Positions 53,713-62,112 of a DNA stretch of 64,000 nucleotides are shown here, piece after piece (positions within the stretch are counted from its first letter, which is position 1; each line of letters opens with the position of its first letter). The translations under genes and the position numbers were made by a program. Location: NCBI RefSeq assembly GCF_001647715.1, contig NZ_CP015600.1, forward strand, positions 1,798,001 through 1,862,000, in the 5' to 3' direction. The notes below the pieces were generated by a model. It saw only the letters and a program-made list of their open reading frames with translations. It was not told the DNA's origin and made no database searches. This stretch comes from Pseudomonas antarctica (GTDB lineage: Bacteria > Pseudomonadota > Gammaproteobacteria > Pseudomonadales > Pseudomonadaceae).

Positions 53713-53728
53713 CTGACAAAGTTGTAAT
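53713..53728 (+). promoter_or_regulatory. CopR box
   Basis: CTGACAAAGTTGTAAT fits exactly the CopR motif CTGACA-N5-GTAAT described for P. aeruginosa. It lies in the 155-base gap between divergent copR and the cupredoxin gene. Confidence 0.78.
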
Positions 53729-53804
53729 CTAGCAGTCAGCTGGCTGGCAGCGGCGCCATCTTAGAGTGCTGCCCAAGCTGTTCACACACTTTTGGAGAAC
53801 CGAG

Positions 53805-54326
53805 ATGGCGTTGCGTACACCCCTATTGCTGGCGGGTTGCCTGTTGGCCTTGAGTTTCGATGCGGTGGCTGACACGGCCCACACATTTGCCTTCGGCCAT
53901 GCGGCGTCGGCTGACAAAGCCACGCGTAGCGTGGAAGTGGTGCTGCAGGATATTTCCTTTTCGCCCAAGTCGCTGGACGTAAAAGCCGGTGAGACCGTGC
54001 GCTTTGTGCTGGTCAACAAAGGCCAGTTGCTGCATGAATTCAACCTGGGCGACGCGGCGATGCATGCCGAACACCAGAAGGAAATGTTGCAGATGCAGGC
54101 CAGCGGCATGCTCACCGCCACCGGCATGGGCAAGATGGACCACAGCGCCATGGGCCACGGTGACATGGGCGGCATGAAGCATGACGACCCCAACAGTGTG
54201 CTGGTAGAGCCCGGCAAAACGGCCGAGCTGACCTGGACCTTCACCAAGGCCACGGGCCTGGAATTCGCCTGTAATATCCCCGGGCACTATCAGGCGGGCA
54301 TGGTCGGCAAGCTCAACGTCGATTGA
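53805..54326 (+). CDS. Exported cupredoxin, copper-resistance (CopI-like)
   Basis: A 173-residue protein with a signal peptide (MALRTPLLLAGCLLALSFDA, cut near AVADTA). A cupredoxin fold with type 1 copper ligands H77 (LLHEFN), C156 and H161 (FACNIPGHYQAGM) and M166. Residues 86-126 form a Met- and His-rich insert (HSAMGHGDMGGMKH). It corresponds to PAO1 PA2807. A periplasmic copper chaperone or sink controlled by CopRS is the likely role. TTTTGGAGAACCGAG precedes the ATG. Confidence 0.85.
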   Translation: MALRTPLLLAGCLLALSFDAVADTAHTFAFGHAASADKATRSVEVVLQDISFSPKSLDVKAGETVRFVLVNKGQLLHEFNLGDAAMHAEHQKEMLQMQASGMLTATGMGKMDHSAMGHGDMGGMKHDDPNSVLVEPGKTAELTWTFTKATGLEFACNIPGHYQAGMVGKLNVD

Positions 54327-54395
54327 TCGGGTGTTTTTTAGGGGCGGGGGCAAAGGCTGGTAGACTGGCGCGGTTTATTTAGCCAGGTTTCCGCC

Positions 54396-55226
54396 ATGCA
54401 TCCCGCAGCCGAACATTCGCCGCTGGGCAAGTCCAGTGAATACATCTCCACCTACACCCCGTCGTTGCTGTTCCCGATCCCTCGCGCCGCCAAATGGGCC
54501 GAGCTGGGCCTGAGCGCCGAAACCCTGCCTTACAAAGGCGTGGATTTCTGGAACTGCTTCGAATTGTCCTGGCTGCTGCCGTCAGGCAAGCCGGTGGTGG
54601 CCATCGGTGAATTCAGCATTCCGGCCGACTCGCCGAACATCATCGAGTCCAAGTCCTTCAAGCTGTACCTCAACTCGCTGAACCAGACCGCGTTTGCCGA
54701 TACGGCAAGCCTGGAAGCGACCTTGCGCACCGACCTCAGCGCCGCCGCCGGCAAACCGGTGAGCGTGCGTATCCGCCGTTTGGCCGAGGTTGAGGCCGAA
54801 GGTGTGCAGGCGTTGCCAGGTGTGTGCATTGATGACCTGGACATCAGCGTCAGCAACTACGAACACCCGCGCCCGGAACTGCTGCGCTGCGATGATTCGC
54901 GCATTGTCGAGGAGAGCGTGCACAGCCACCTGCTCAAATCCAACTGCCCGGTTACCAGCCAGCCCGATTGGGGCAGTGTGGCGGTGCAATACCGTGGTTC
55001 GGCCCTGGATCACGCCAGCCTGCTGGAATACATCGTGAGCTTTCGCCAGCATTCGGACTTCCATGAGCAGTGCGTGGAGCGGATCTTTCTCGACCTGCAG
55101 CGCTTGCTCAAGCCGGAAAAATTGACGGTGTATGCACGGTATGTGCGGCGCGGTGGGTTGGACATCAACCCGTATCGCAGCACTGAGGACATGCCGTTCC
55201 AGAACGTTCGCCTGGCGCGTCAGTAG
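54396..55226 (+). CDS. queF: NADPH-dependent preQ0 reductase (7-cyano-7-deazaguanine reductase)
   Basis: A 276-residue type II (YqfN-like) QueF. The signature ESKSFKLY is at residues 84-91, the nucleophile C184 in [16 protein letters not shown] and D191 nearby. It reduces preQ0 to preQ1 in queuosine synthesis for tRNA. Length places it in the two-domain unimodular class typical of gamma-proteobacteria. It follows the cupredoxin gene in the same direction, as in PAO1 (PA2806). Confidence 0.95.
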   Translation: MHPAAEHSPLGKSSEYISTYTPSLLFPIPRAAKWAELGLSAETLPYKGVDFWNCFELSWLLPSGKPVVAIGEFSIPADSPNIIESKSFKLYLNSLNQTAFADTASLEATLRTDLSAAAGKPVSVRIRRLAEVEAEGVQALPGVCIDDLDISVSNYEHPRPELLRCDDSRIVEESVHSHLLKSNCPVTSQPDWGSVAVQYRGSALDHASLLEYIVSFRQHSDFHEQCVERIFLDLQRLLKPEKLTVYARYVRRGGLDINPYRSTEDMPFQNVRLARQ

Positions 55227-55241
55227 CCTTAATACAAAAAA

Positions 55242-55334
55242 ATGTGGGAGGGGGCTTGCTCCCGATTGCAGTGGGTCAGGCACAAATACTGTGCCTGACA
55301 CTCCGCTATCGGGAGCAAGCCCCCTCCCACATTT
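55242..55334. repeat. REPIN (inverted REP pair, AGGGGG subtype)
   Basis: ATGTGGGAGGGGGCTTGCTC at the left and GAGCAAGCCCCCTCCCACAT at the right. It is the only AGGGGG subtype copy in the window. Confidence 0.9.
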
Positions 55335-55361
55335 TGGTTCTGCGTTTGGCTTGGGTTCGGG

Positions 55362-55628
55362 TTATATCCCGATATTGCCCAGGGTCGTCACAATATTGCG
55401 CAAGGTCCCGGCAATGCCCGGGTGGTCCAGTTCGAAGCGTTCAACCGCCAGGTTCACGCCATCGGCGATGCTTGGGTCCTGAATGGCGCCTTCCAGAGGC
55501 TCTTGAACTTCAAGTTCGGTAATCAGTGATTCGAGTTCGTCGCGTTTTTCCGCCGACATCAGCGGGTCGCTGTCCAATTGCTCGCGCAATACTTTGACTT
55601 GGTTTTTCAACTCTTCGCGGGCAGGCAT
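55362..55628 (-). CDS. DUF4404 family protein
   Basis: An 88-residue, mainly helical, acidic protein starting MPAREELKNQVKVLREQLDS. The family is small and of unknown function. AGGAAGAACGCC precedes the chosen ATG; the upstream in-frame extension (from 55673) is not supported. It is likely cytosolic, with a heptad-like first half that could form a coiled coil. Confidence 0.8.
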   Translation of the reverse strand: MPAREELKNQVKVLREQLDSDPLMSAEKRDELESLITELEVQEPLEGAIQDPSIADGVNLAVERFELDHPGIAGTLRNIVTTLGNIGI

Positions 55629-55738
55629 GGCGTTCTTCCTTTTATCGATAGGCACTGGCATAGACCGCGGCACGCCGGGAAAGGTCTACGGGCTGACCTG
55701 TAGATTAATCCACCGGCGCCTTCAGTGCATGATCTCTA

Positions 55739-56347
55739 TCAGGGCTTCTCGCCTTTGAGCTGGCGCAGGCTGATATCCGCCAGGCACGTGCCCAGCTCGC
55801 CAAGGTGGTCGATCACCGAATGCACGCCCAACCCATACAGCGCCACCGTGGCTTTACCGCGCTTATGCTCGCGTTGCTGCTCGGTCAGCGCCTGCCATTG
55901 CTCCGGTGCCAAGCCGCACAGTGAGCCGCAGGACGCCAGGCCGATGGTCCACAACCCGGCGTTGAGGCCCGCTTGCAGCAAGCGTGGCTCGCCGCTGACC
56001 AGCACGCAGCCTTCCAGGCGTTCGATATTCAAGGCCATCAAGGCTTGCCAGCAGGCATGCGGCGCCGGCCAGCGGATGGAGGAGGGTGGCGTTGCCTTCA
56101 CCCAGTCGGGCAATGCGGCCGACAGCGGTGTGGTCACTGAGGCGGGCAACTCATCCAGCCAGGCGCAAGGCACCCCTTGGTCCTTGAGGCTGCGCAATAT
56201 CTTCAGCGCGCCAGGCGTGGCTTGGGAATCGGGGGCGGGCGAGTCGGTGCGGGCCTGGGAACCGAAATCCACCAGGCAGCCACTCAGGCCAAACAGCACG
56301 GCAGTCAAGGAGGGGGCTCTGGCGACGGCAATTTCGGCGTGAGGCAT
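55739..56347 (-). CDS. HAD-like protein related to phosphonoacetaldehyde hydrolase, motif I missing
   Basis: A 202-residue protein that corresponds by position to PAO1 PA2803, annotated as phosphonatase-related. The HAD-like core is seen in ATPGALKILRSLKDQGVPCA (cap-side helix) and GCVLVSGEPRLLQAGLNAGL. Motif I, normally DxDxT or DWAGT, reads LFGLSGCLVDFGS: the nucleophile Asp is absent. It is therefore probably not an active phosphatase of this type. It is convergent with queF-DUF4404 and divergent from mlaA. Confidence 0.65.
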   Translation of the reverse strand: MPHAEIAVARAPSLTAVLFGLSGCLVDFGSQARTDSPAPDSQATPGALKILRSLKDQGVPCAWLDELPASVTTPLSAALPDWVKATPPSSIRWPAPHACWQALMALNIERLEGCVLVSGEPRLLQAGLNAGLWTIGLASCGSLCGLAPEQWQALTEQQREHKRGKATVALYGLGVHSVIDHLGELGTCLADISLRQLKGEKP

Positions 56348-56543
56348 TTCGACATCCCTGAAATAGCTGTGACGCTATCGGGGCGACATGACAAGCGGAT
56401 GACACTCAGGTGTACTTGTAGGAATTTTGTGCATTTTGCGTATGTCGTTTCCTCGCTGCTGCCTAAATCGACACTTCCGTCATATACTGACGATCTTATT
56501 CAGGGCATAGCGCCCATGACAGACCATTCAAGGAGCAAAAGCT

Positions 56544-57233
56544 ATGCGCTGGAGCCACTACTTCGCTCAGCTATCTGTGTGTGCCACCGTCCTTCTGGCC
56601 CCGTTCGCCGTCCAAGCTGCGTCGGAAGACGATCCATGGGAAAGCGTTAACCGCCCGATCTTCACCTTCAACGATACCGTTGATACCTATGCGCTCAAGC
56701 CATTGGCGCAGGGCTACCAGTTTGTCACCCCGCAATTCATGCAGACGGGCATCCATAACTTCTTCCGCAACATCGGCGATGTCGGCAACTTTGCCAACGA
56801 CGTGTTGCAGCTCAAGCCACACGCGGCCGGTGTCGACACCGCTCGTTTGCTGATGAACACCACGTTTGGTGTGCTGGGCTTCATTGATGTCGGCACCAAA
56901 ATGGGGCTGCAACGCAACGACGAAGACTTCGGCCAGACCCTGGGTCGCTGGGGCGTCGGCAGCGGTCCTTACGTGATGCTGCCGCTGCTCGGCCCAAGCA
57001 CCCTGCGTGATGCGCCGTCCAAATACGTCGACAGCTACACCCAACCGTACCGTTACATGAACGATATCGGCTGGCGCAACAGCACCTTCGGCCTGAACAT
57101 CGTCGATACCCGTGCCAGCCTGCTCGACAGCGAGAAACTGATCTCTGGCGACAAATACACCTTCATCCGTAACGCTTACCTGCAGAACCGTGAGTTCAAG
57201 GTCAAGGACGGCAAGGTCGTCGACGACTTTTAA
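56544..57233 (+). CDS. mlaA: Outer membrane lipid asymmetry protein MlaA (VacJ family), without lipobox
   Basis: A 229-residue MlaA/VacJ protein that removes misplaced phospholipids from the outer leaflet of the outer membrane. The family core is clear: EDDPWESVNRPIFTFND, then FQLKP-like segments and GRWGVGSGPYVMLPLLGPST. The N-terminus is a signal peptide (MRWSHYFAQLSVCATVLLAP) with an AQA cleavage site and no lipobox before the mature start; Cys13 is inside the hydrophobic core. E. coli MlaA is a lipoprotein. A terminator follows the stop. Confidence 0.88.
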   Translation: MRWSHYFAQLSVCATVLLAPFAVQAASEDDPWESVNRPIFTFNDTVDTYALKPLAQGYQFVTPQFMQTGIHNFFRNIGDVGNFANDVLQLKPHAAGVDTARLLMNTTFGVLGFIDVGTKMGLQRNDEDFGQTLGRWGVGSGPYVMLPLLGPSTLRDAPSKYVDSYTQPYRYMNDIGWRNSTFGLNIVDTRASLLDSEKLISGDKYTFIRNAYLQNREFKVKDGKVVDDF

Positions 57234-57251
57234 GCCGTGACGTTTTGAAAT

Positions 57252-57286
57252 GAAAAAAAGGCGACCCAAGTGGTCGCCTTTTTTGT
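57252..57286. terminator. Intrinsic terminator after mlaA
   Basis: AAAAAAAGGCGACC-CAAGT-GGTCGCCTTTTTT, able to serve both mlaA and the convergent PilZ gene. Confidence 0.9.
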
Positions 57287-57294
57287 GCGCGGTT

Positions 57295-57600
57295 TCAGCG
57301 CATTTTCAAGATCCTGAGGCCCAGGTGCTGGCGCTCGCCTTCATTCCTGGCCCACACCACCTCGGTGTCCGCCTCCAGGCCCGCGAGGGCGGCGTGCTCT
57401 GAATCAATACGCACCGTCAGCGGGTCTCCGACCTCGAACTGGCGCGGTGCCTCAACCTGCATACCGGAGCTGGAAAGGTCTACACAGACCCCGGCAATCT
57501 CCTGCCCGGCGTGGATCAACGACACATCGGCATCCACTCGCATGCGGATGAAATCGCGTTTTTCGGCGTAGTCGCGCTCATGTTCGCTCACAGCTTCCAT
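57295..57600 (-). CDS. Small PilZ domain protein
   Basis: A 101-residue protein consisting only of a PilZ domain. It starts with a helical tag, then EKRDFIRMRVDADVSL, DLSSSGMQVEAPRQFEVGDP and HLGLRILKM. The D/N-x-S-x-x-G motif is present (DLSSSG), and the N-terminal arginines (KRDFIRMRV) fit the RxxxR cyclic di-GMP motif, so binding is likely. It corresponds to PAO1 PA2799. It is in a signalling cluster with the SpoIIE/STAS genes. The 267-base gap upstream shows no further gene. Confidence 0.85.
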   Translation of the reverse strand: MEAVSEHERDYAEKRDFIRMRVDADVSLIHAGQEIAGVCVDLSSSGMQVEAPRQFEVGDPLTVRIDSEHAALAGLEADTEVVWARNEGERQHLGLRILKMR

Positions 57601-57867
57601 CCTTACTTTGTGTTGTGGTGGTGGCTGTTCTTATAACTCCCGGTGATTTGCGGTGTAAAGACGCCCGGCGACCATCGGCATGAGCTTGAAACCCCTGACG
57701 GATGGGAGTACCGTCTGCGCCTTAGAAGGGCACCTCTGCTTTACCTTTGTGCATGGGCAAAATCCCAATGCGTTGTAGGACAGAGAGGCTAGAAAGCGAA
57801 TCCAGTACGTGAGCCCGGCCATTGTCGAGCCACCTACGCCAACCTAATTCTGGCGCCGTTTGCCCAC

Positions 57868-59049
57868 ATGCAAAAAACCAGTGCCACGCTGCTGATAATC
57901 GATGACGACGAAGTAGTGCGCGCGAGCCTCGCGGCCTATTTGGAAGACAGTGGCTTCAGCGTCCTGCAGGCCAGCAATGGCCAACAGGGTCTCCAGGTAT
58001 TCGAGCGCGACAAGCCCGACCTTGTGATCTGCGACCTGCGCATGCCCCAGATGGGCGGCCTCGAGCTGATCCGCCAGGTGACTGAGCTTGCCCCGCAGAC
58101 GCCGGTGATTGTTGTGTCCGGTGCCGGCGTGATGAACGACGCCGTCGAGGCCCTGCGCCTGGGCGCCGCCGATTACCTGATCAAGCCCCTGGAAGACCTG
58201 GCCGTGTTGGAGCACTCGGTGCGCCGCGCGCTGGACCGTGCCCGCCTGCTGCTGGAAAACCAGCGCTACCGCGAAAAGCTCGAAACCGCCAACCGCGAAC
58301 TCGAAGCCAGCCTCAACCTGCTCCAGGAAGACCAGAACGCCGGTCGCCAGGTGCAGATGAACATGCTGCCGGTCAGCCCCTGGACCATCGACGAGTTCAA
58401 GTTTGCGCACCAGATCATCCCGTCGTTGTACCTGTCGGGTGATTTCGTCGATTATTTCCGCGTCGATGAGCGGCGTGTGGCGTTCTACCTGGCCGACGTC
58501 TCCGGCCACGGCGCTTCTTCTGCTTTTGTCACCGTGTTGTTGAAGTTCATGACCACACGGCTGTTGTTCGAATCCAAGCGCAATGGCACCTTGCCGGAGT
58601 TCACCCCCTCCGAGGTGCTGGGCCACATCAACCGAGGCCTGATCAGCTGTAAGCTGGGCAAGCACGTGACGATGGTCGGCGGCGTGATCGATGAAGAAAC
58701 CGGTCTTTTGACCTACAGCATTGGCGGTCACCTGCCGATGCCGGTTTTATACACTCCAGACAGTGTGCGTTACCTGGAAGGCCGTGGTCTGCCGGTGGGC
58801 TTGTTCAATGAAGCCACCTACGAAGACCATATCCTGGAACTGCCGCCGACCTTCAGCCTCACGCTGATGTCCGACGGTATCCTGGACCTGCTTCCAGAGC
58901 CTACACTCAAGGAGAAAGAAGCCGCCTTGCCTGAAAAGGTCAAGTCGGCGGGCGGCAGCCTGGATGGCCTGCGGCAGGTTTTTGGATTGGCCACGCTAGG
59001 GGAGATGCCGGATGATATCGCCCTATTGGTGTTGAGCAGGAATCTTTGA
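57868..59049 (+). CDS. Response regulator with PP2C/SpoIIE phosphatase domain
   Basis: A 393-residue protein. An N-terminal receiver with D56 (LVICDLRMPQMGG) and K106 (DYLIKPLEDL), a helical linker (about residues 120-160) with LLLENQRYREKLETANRELE, and a C-terminal SpoIIE-type Ser/Thr phosphatase domain (SGDFVDYFRVDERRVAFYL, then ADVSGHGASSAF). It resembles PAO1 PA2798 and the HsbR/RssB-type regulators. It overlaps the next gene by one base, so it should control the phosphorylation state of the STAS protein. Confidence 0.9.
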   Translation: MQKTSATLLIIDDDEVVRASLAAYLEDSGFSVLQASNGQQGLQVFERDKPDLVICDLRMPQMGGLELIRQVTELAPQTPVIVVSGAGVMNDAVEALRLGAADYLIKPLEDLAVLEHSVRRALDRARLLLENQRYREKLETANRELEASLNLLQEDQNAGRQVQMNMLPVSPWTIDEFKFAHQIIPSLYLSGDFVDYFRVDERRVAFYLADVSGHGASSAFVTVLLKFMTTRLLFESKRNGTLPEFTPSEVLGHINRGLISCKLGKHVTMVGGVIDEETGLLTYSIGGHLPMPVLYTPDSVRYLEGRGLPVGLFNEATYEDHILELPPTFSLTLMSDGILDLLPEPTLKEKEAALPEKVKSAGGSLDGLRQVFGLATLGEMPDDIALLVLSRNL

Positions 59050-59531
59050 TGAGTACCGGAAGAATCCAATTCGCCGAGCAAGACGGGACCTTCGTCCTGA
59101 AGTTTGTCGGTGAAGTGCGCCTGACCTTATGTTCGGCGCTGGATGCAACGATTGAGCGGATTTTCACAGCCCTGAATTTCTCGGCGATCGTGATCGATCT
59201 GACCGAAACCCGCAGCATCGACAGCACCACCCTTGGCTTGCTGGCCAAGTTGTCCATTCTGTCGCGGCAGAAGGTCGGCCTGTTGCCGACTGTCGTCACC
59301 ACCCACGAAGACATCACCCGGCTGTTGCAGTCCATGGGTTTTGACCAGGTGTTCAACATCGTTGACCGCCCGATCCCCTGCCCGGAATGCCTGACCGACC
59401 TGCCTTCGCAAGACCAGTCCGAAGAAGTGGTACGGATCAAGGTGCTCGAAGCGCACAAGATCCTGATGGGCCTGAACGAGTCCAACCGCGAAGCCTTCCA
59501 CGACCTCGTCAACGCCCTGGAACGCCACTAG
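59049..59531 (+). CDS. STAS-domain anti-sigma factor antagonist
   Basis: A 160-residue SpoIIAA-like protein. The STAS core VVIDLTETRSIDSTTLGLLA-type segment (IVIDLTETRSIDSTTLG) contains the phosphorylatable Ser59 in DSTTLG. A C-terminal extension with CPEC (residues about 115-118) follows. The start ATG overlaps the stop of the phosphatase gene (TGATG). The pair resembles HsbR-HsbA and PAO1 PA2798-PA2797: the upstream phosphatase would activate it by dephosphorylation. Its anti-sigma partner is not in the window. Confidence 0.88.
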   Translation: MSTGRIQFAEQDGTFVLKFVGEVRLTLCSALDATIERIFTALNFSAIVIDLTETRSIDSTTLGLLAKLSILSRQKVGLLPTVVTTHEDITRLLQSMGFDQVFNIVDRPIPCPECLTDLPSQDQSEEVVRIKVLEAHKILMGLNESNREAFHDLVNALERH

Positions 59532-59554
59532 CCTCCCAGTTGAAACCCAATTCC

Positions 59555-59584
59555 AATGTGGGAGCAGGCAAGCCAGCTCCCACA
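59555..59584. repeat. Collapsed REPIN
   Basis: ATGTGGGAGCAGGCAAGCCA followed by GCTCCCACAG: two REP ends of 9-10 bases are fused with the internal part deleted, leaving an incomplete palindrome. Confidence 0.75.
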
Positions 59585-59621
59585 GTTTGAACTGTGACCG
59601 GCTTGAGACCAGCGAAAGGCA

Positions 59622-59661
59622 CAAAAAAGGGCGGCACCCTCACAGGTGCCGCCCTTTTTGT
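59622..59661. terminator. Intrinsic terminator between the STAS gene and tal
   Basis: AAAAAAGGGCGGCACC-CTCACA-GGTGCCGCCCTTTTT. The arms are perfect over 13 bases and the flanks suit both convergent genes. Confidence 0.9.
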
Positions 59662-59672
59662 CGCCGACTGCC

Positions 59673-60599
59673 TTACAACTTGGCAGCCAACAACGCCTCC
59701 AGCTTCTCCTGGTCCCGAGCAAACTGACGAATCCCCTCCGCCAGCTTCTCAGTCGCCATCGCGTCCTCGTTGGACTCCCAACGGAACTGCGCTTCAGTCA
59801 AATGCACCCGCGCTTCGCCGGCATGGCCTGGTGCCAACTTGCGCTCCAGCTTGCCTTCATCCGCCGCCAGCTTCTCCAGCAGGTCCGGGCTGATGGTCAG
59901 GCGATCACACCCGGCCAGCTCTTCAATCTGGCTGAGGTTACGGAAGCTCGCACCCATCACCACCGTCTTGTAGCCATTGGCCTTGTAGTAGTTGTAGATG
60001 CGCGTCACCGACTGCACGCCCGGGTCATCGGAACCGGTGTAGTCGTTGCCATTGGCCTTCTTGTACCAGTCGTAGATACGGCCCACGAACGGCGAAATCA
60101 GGAACACCCCAGCCTCGGCACAGGCCACGGCCTGGGCAAACGAGAACAGCAGCGTCAGGTTGGTCTGGATACCTTCTTTTTCCAGCGTCTCGGCTGCGCG
60201 GATGCCTTCCCAGGTGGAGGCGATCTTGATCAGCACACGGTCACGGCCAACGCCGGCTTTGTCGTACAGGTCGATCAGACGGTGCGCACGCTTGAGTACG
60301 GCGTCAGTGTCGAACGACAGGCGGGCATCCACCTCAGTGGAAATACGGCCCGGTACGACTTTGAGAATCTCTTGACCCACCGCCACCGCAAAACGGTCGC
60401 TGGCCAGGCCCACGTCGCCGTTACAGTCCTTAACGCACTCATCCAGCAGCTTGGCATAGCCTGGGATCGAAGCGGCCTTGAGCAGCAGGGAAGGGTTGGT
60501 GGTGGCGTCTTGCGGCTTGAGCTTGGCGAGGGTAGAAAAATCGCCGGTATCGGCTACAACGGTGGTGAATTGCTTGAGTTGTTCCAGCTTGGAAGTCAT
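59673..60599 (-). CDS. tal: Transaldolase
   Basis: A 308-residue transaldolase of the TalB type (pentose phosphate pathway). The Schiff-base lysine is K125 in [11 protein letters not shown], with [12 protein letters not shown] near residues 31-42 and [20 protein letters not shown] towards the C-terminus. The start at 60599 ([11 protein letters not shown]) replaces an upstream in-frame extension that has no ribosome site. It lies downstream of dusA on the same strand, separated by a tandem repeat array. Confidence 0.96.
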   Translation of the reverse strand: MTSKLEQLKQFTTVVADTGDFSTLAKLKPQDATTNPSLLLKAASIPGYAKLLDECVKDCNGDVGLASDRFAVAVGQEILKVVPGRISTEVDARLSFDTDAVLKRAHRLIDLYDKAGVGRDRVLIKIASTWEGIRAAETLEKEGIQTNLTLLFSFAQAVACAEAGVFLISPFVGRIYDWYKKANGNDYTGSDDPGVQSVTRIYNYYKANGYKTVVMGASFRNLSQIEELAGCDRLTISPDLLEKLAADEGKLERKLAPGHAGEARVHLTEAQFRWESNEDAMATEKLAEGIRQFARDQEKLEALLAAKL

Positions 60600-60791
60600 G
60601 GGCGTGCTCTGTCCTGTGGGTCTGATGACATTACCCGAGCGCCGGCAGGCGCTCAAGGGCGCAAATGCGTTCGATCGTTTGCGAGGGCAACAACCTGAAA
60701 ACAGCCGTTTGAATCACCGGCCGTACTGCTAACTAGGAGGCCAAAATCACCATCAGGTTCAACCCAACTGCCCGATGACCACCCCGGGCAA

Positions 60792-61084
60792 AATGTGGGA
60801 GTTGGCCTATCAGCAATGACGCCCTCAAAAAACCACCACCACCTACCTGATGCACACAGCTCAAAATGTGGGAGCTGGCTTGCCAGCGATGACGCCCGCC
60901 CAGCCCCTGAACAACCCCCTGACACCCATCACCCAAAACTGTGGGAGTGGGCTTACTCGCGATGATGCCAGCCCAGCCACTAAACATCCCGCTGACACCC
61001 ATCACCCAAAACTGTGGGAGCGGGCTTGCTCGCGAAGGCGGCCTGTCAGCCCCAAATAACCCCACTGACACCCAACCCACTAAA
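60792..61084 (+). repeat. Tandem array, four units of exactly 73 bp, each with one REP
   Basis: REP heads TGTGGGAG start at 60794, 60867, 60940 and 61013, exactly 73 bases apart, all in the same direction. The intervening part is homologous too: CTGACACCC at 60919, 60992 and 61065, with a decayed version at 60846. Unit 1 is most diverged. The array ends at base 61084, next to the dusA stop (61085-61087). The bases 60600-60791 hold the tal leader and nothing else that I can identify. Confidence 0.9.
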
Positions 61085-62095
61085 TCACCGCCCCTCCAAC
61101 AACTCTCCCGCCTGATCCAGCAACGCCAACGGATCACTCGCCTTATGAATATCCACCGACAACAACTGCCTGAACCGGCGAGCCCCCGGAAACCCGGTCC
61201 CCAACCCCAACACATGCCGCGTAATGTGATGCATCGCCCCACCACTGGCCAAATGCTCCGCAATATACGGCCGCAACTGCGCCAGCGCCTCAGCCCGACT
61301 AATCACCGGCGCCTCACTGCCAAACAGCAGCTGATCCACCTCCGCCAGCAAATACGGATTGTGATAAGCCTCGCGCCCCAACATCACCCCATCAAACACC
61401 TGCAAATGCGCTTGGCACTGCTCCAGCGTCTTGATTCCACCGTTCAGCACAATCTCCAGCTCCGGGAAATCCTGCTTCAACTGCGCCGCCACGTCATAGC
61501 GCAACGGCGGAATGTCGCGATTCTCCTTCGGCGACAACCCCTCAAGAATCGCAATCCGCGCATGCACCGTAAAACTGGTGCACCCGGCGTCCCTCACCGT
61601 CCCGACGAAATCACACAACTCGGCATAACTGTCGCGCCCATTAATCCCGATACGATGCTTCACCGTCACCGGAATCGACACCGCATCCCGCATCGCCTTC
61701 ACGCAATCCGCCACAAGTGCAGGGTGCGCCATCAGGATCGCGCCGATCATATTGTTCTGCACCCGATCACTCGGGCAGCCGACGTTCAAGTTCACTTCAT
61801 CGTAACCGCCAGCCTCAGCCATACGCGCGCAGGCAGCCAGGTCAGCGGGGACGCTGCCGCCCAACTGCAGCGCAAGCGGGTGCTCGGCTTCGTTATGACG
61901 CAGGAAACGGTCGTGGTCGCCGTGCAGGATCGCGCCCGTCGTGACCATCTCGGTGTAGAGCAGGGCGTGCTTGGAGAGCAGGCGCAGGAAGAACCGGCAG
62001 TGGCGGTCGGTCCAATCCATCATGGGTGCAACGCTAAAGCGCCGAGACAGTGCGGGGCTTGATTCTGCTGGGCTAAAGCTCTGTTTATCTAGCAT
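61085..62095 (-). CDS. dusA: tRNA-dihydrouridine(20/20a) synthase
   Basis: A 336-residue FMN enzyme reducing uridine 20/20a in tRNA. The N-terminal RRFSVAPMMDWTDRHCRFFL, the catalytic Cys in NVGCPSDRVQNNMIGA and the phosphate-binding GGIKTLEQC are intact. ATG 62095 (MLDKQSF) is chosen; there is no strong ribosome site, and a GTG at 62170 extends the frame. The integrase gene starts 104 bases upstream in the opposite direction. dusA 5' ends are known insertion targets, so the first codons and the promoter may come from the element. Confidence 0.92.
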   Translation of the reverse strand: MLDKQSFSPAESSPALSRRFSVAPMMDWTDRHCRFFLRLLSKHALLYTEMVTTGAILHGDHDRFLRHNEAEHPLALQLGGSVPADLAACARMAEAGGYDEVNLNVGCPSDRVQNNMIGAILMAHPALVADCVKAMRDAVSIPVTVKHRIGINGRDSYAELCDFVGTVRDAGCTSFTVHARIAILEGLSPKENRDIPPLRYDVAAQLKQDFPELEIVLNGGIKTLEQCQAHLQVFDGVMLGREAYHNPYLLAEVDQLLFGSEAPVISRAEALAQLRPYIAEHLASGGAMHHITRHVLGLGTGFPGARRFRQLLSVDIHKASDPLALLDQAGELLEGR

Positions 62096-62112
62096 TTTAC
62101 TCAACGTGTTCT

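Noticed and set aside
57720..57745. A possible sigma-54 promoter (GGGCACCTCTGC) before the SpoIIE regulator
   Set aside because: The distance between the GG and GC elements is too short for the -24/-12 pattern.
57631..57822. A 63-codon minus-strand frame between the PilZ gene and the SpoIIE regulator
   Set aside because: No ribosome site and no family-like features; it lies in what looks like the leader region of the regulator gene.
60792..61084. A regular array that looks like a small CRISPR (about 30-base repeats, about 43-base spacers)
   Set aside because: The 'spacers' are homologous to one another, the repeat is a REP sequence found all over the window, and there are no cas genes.
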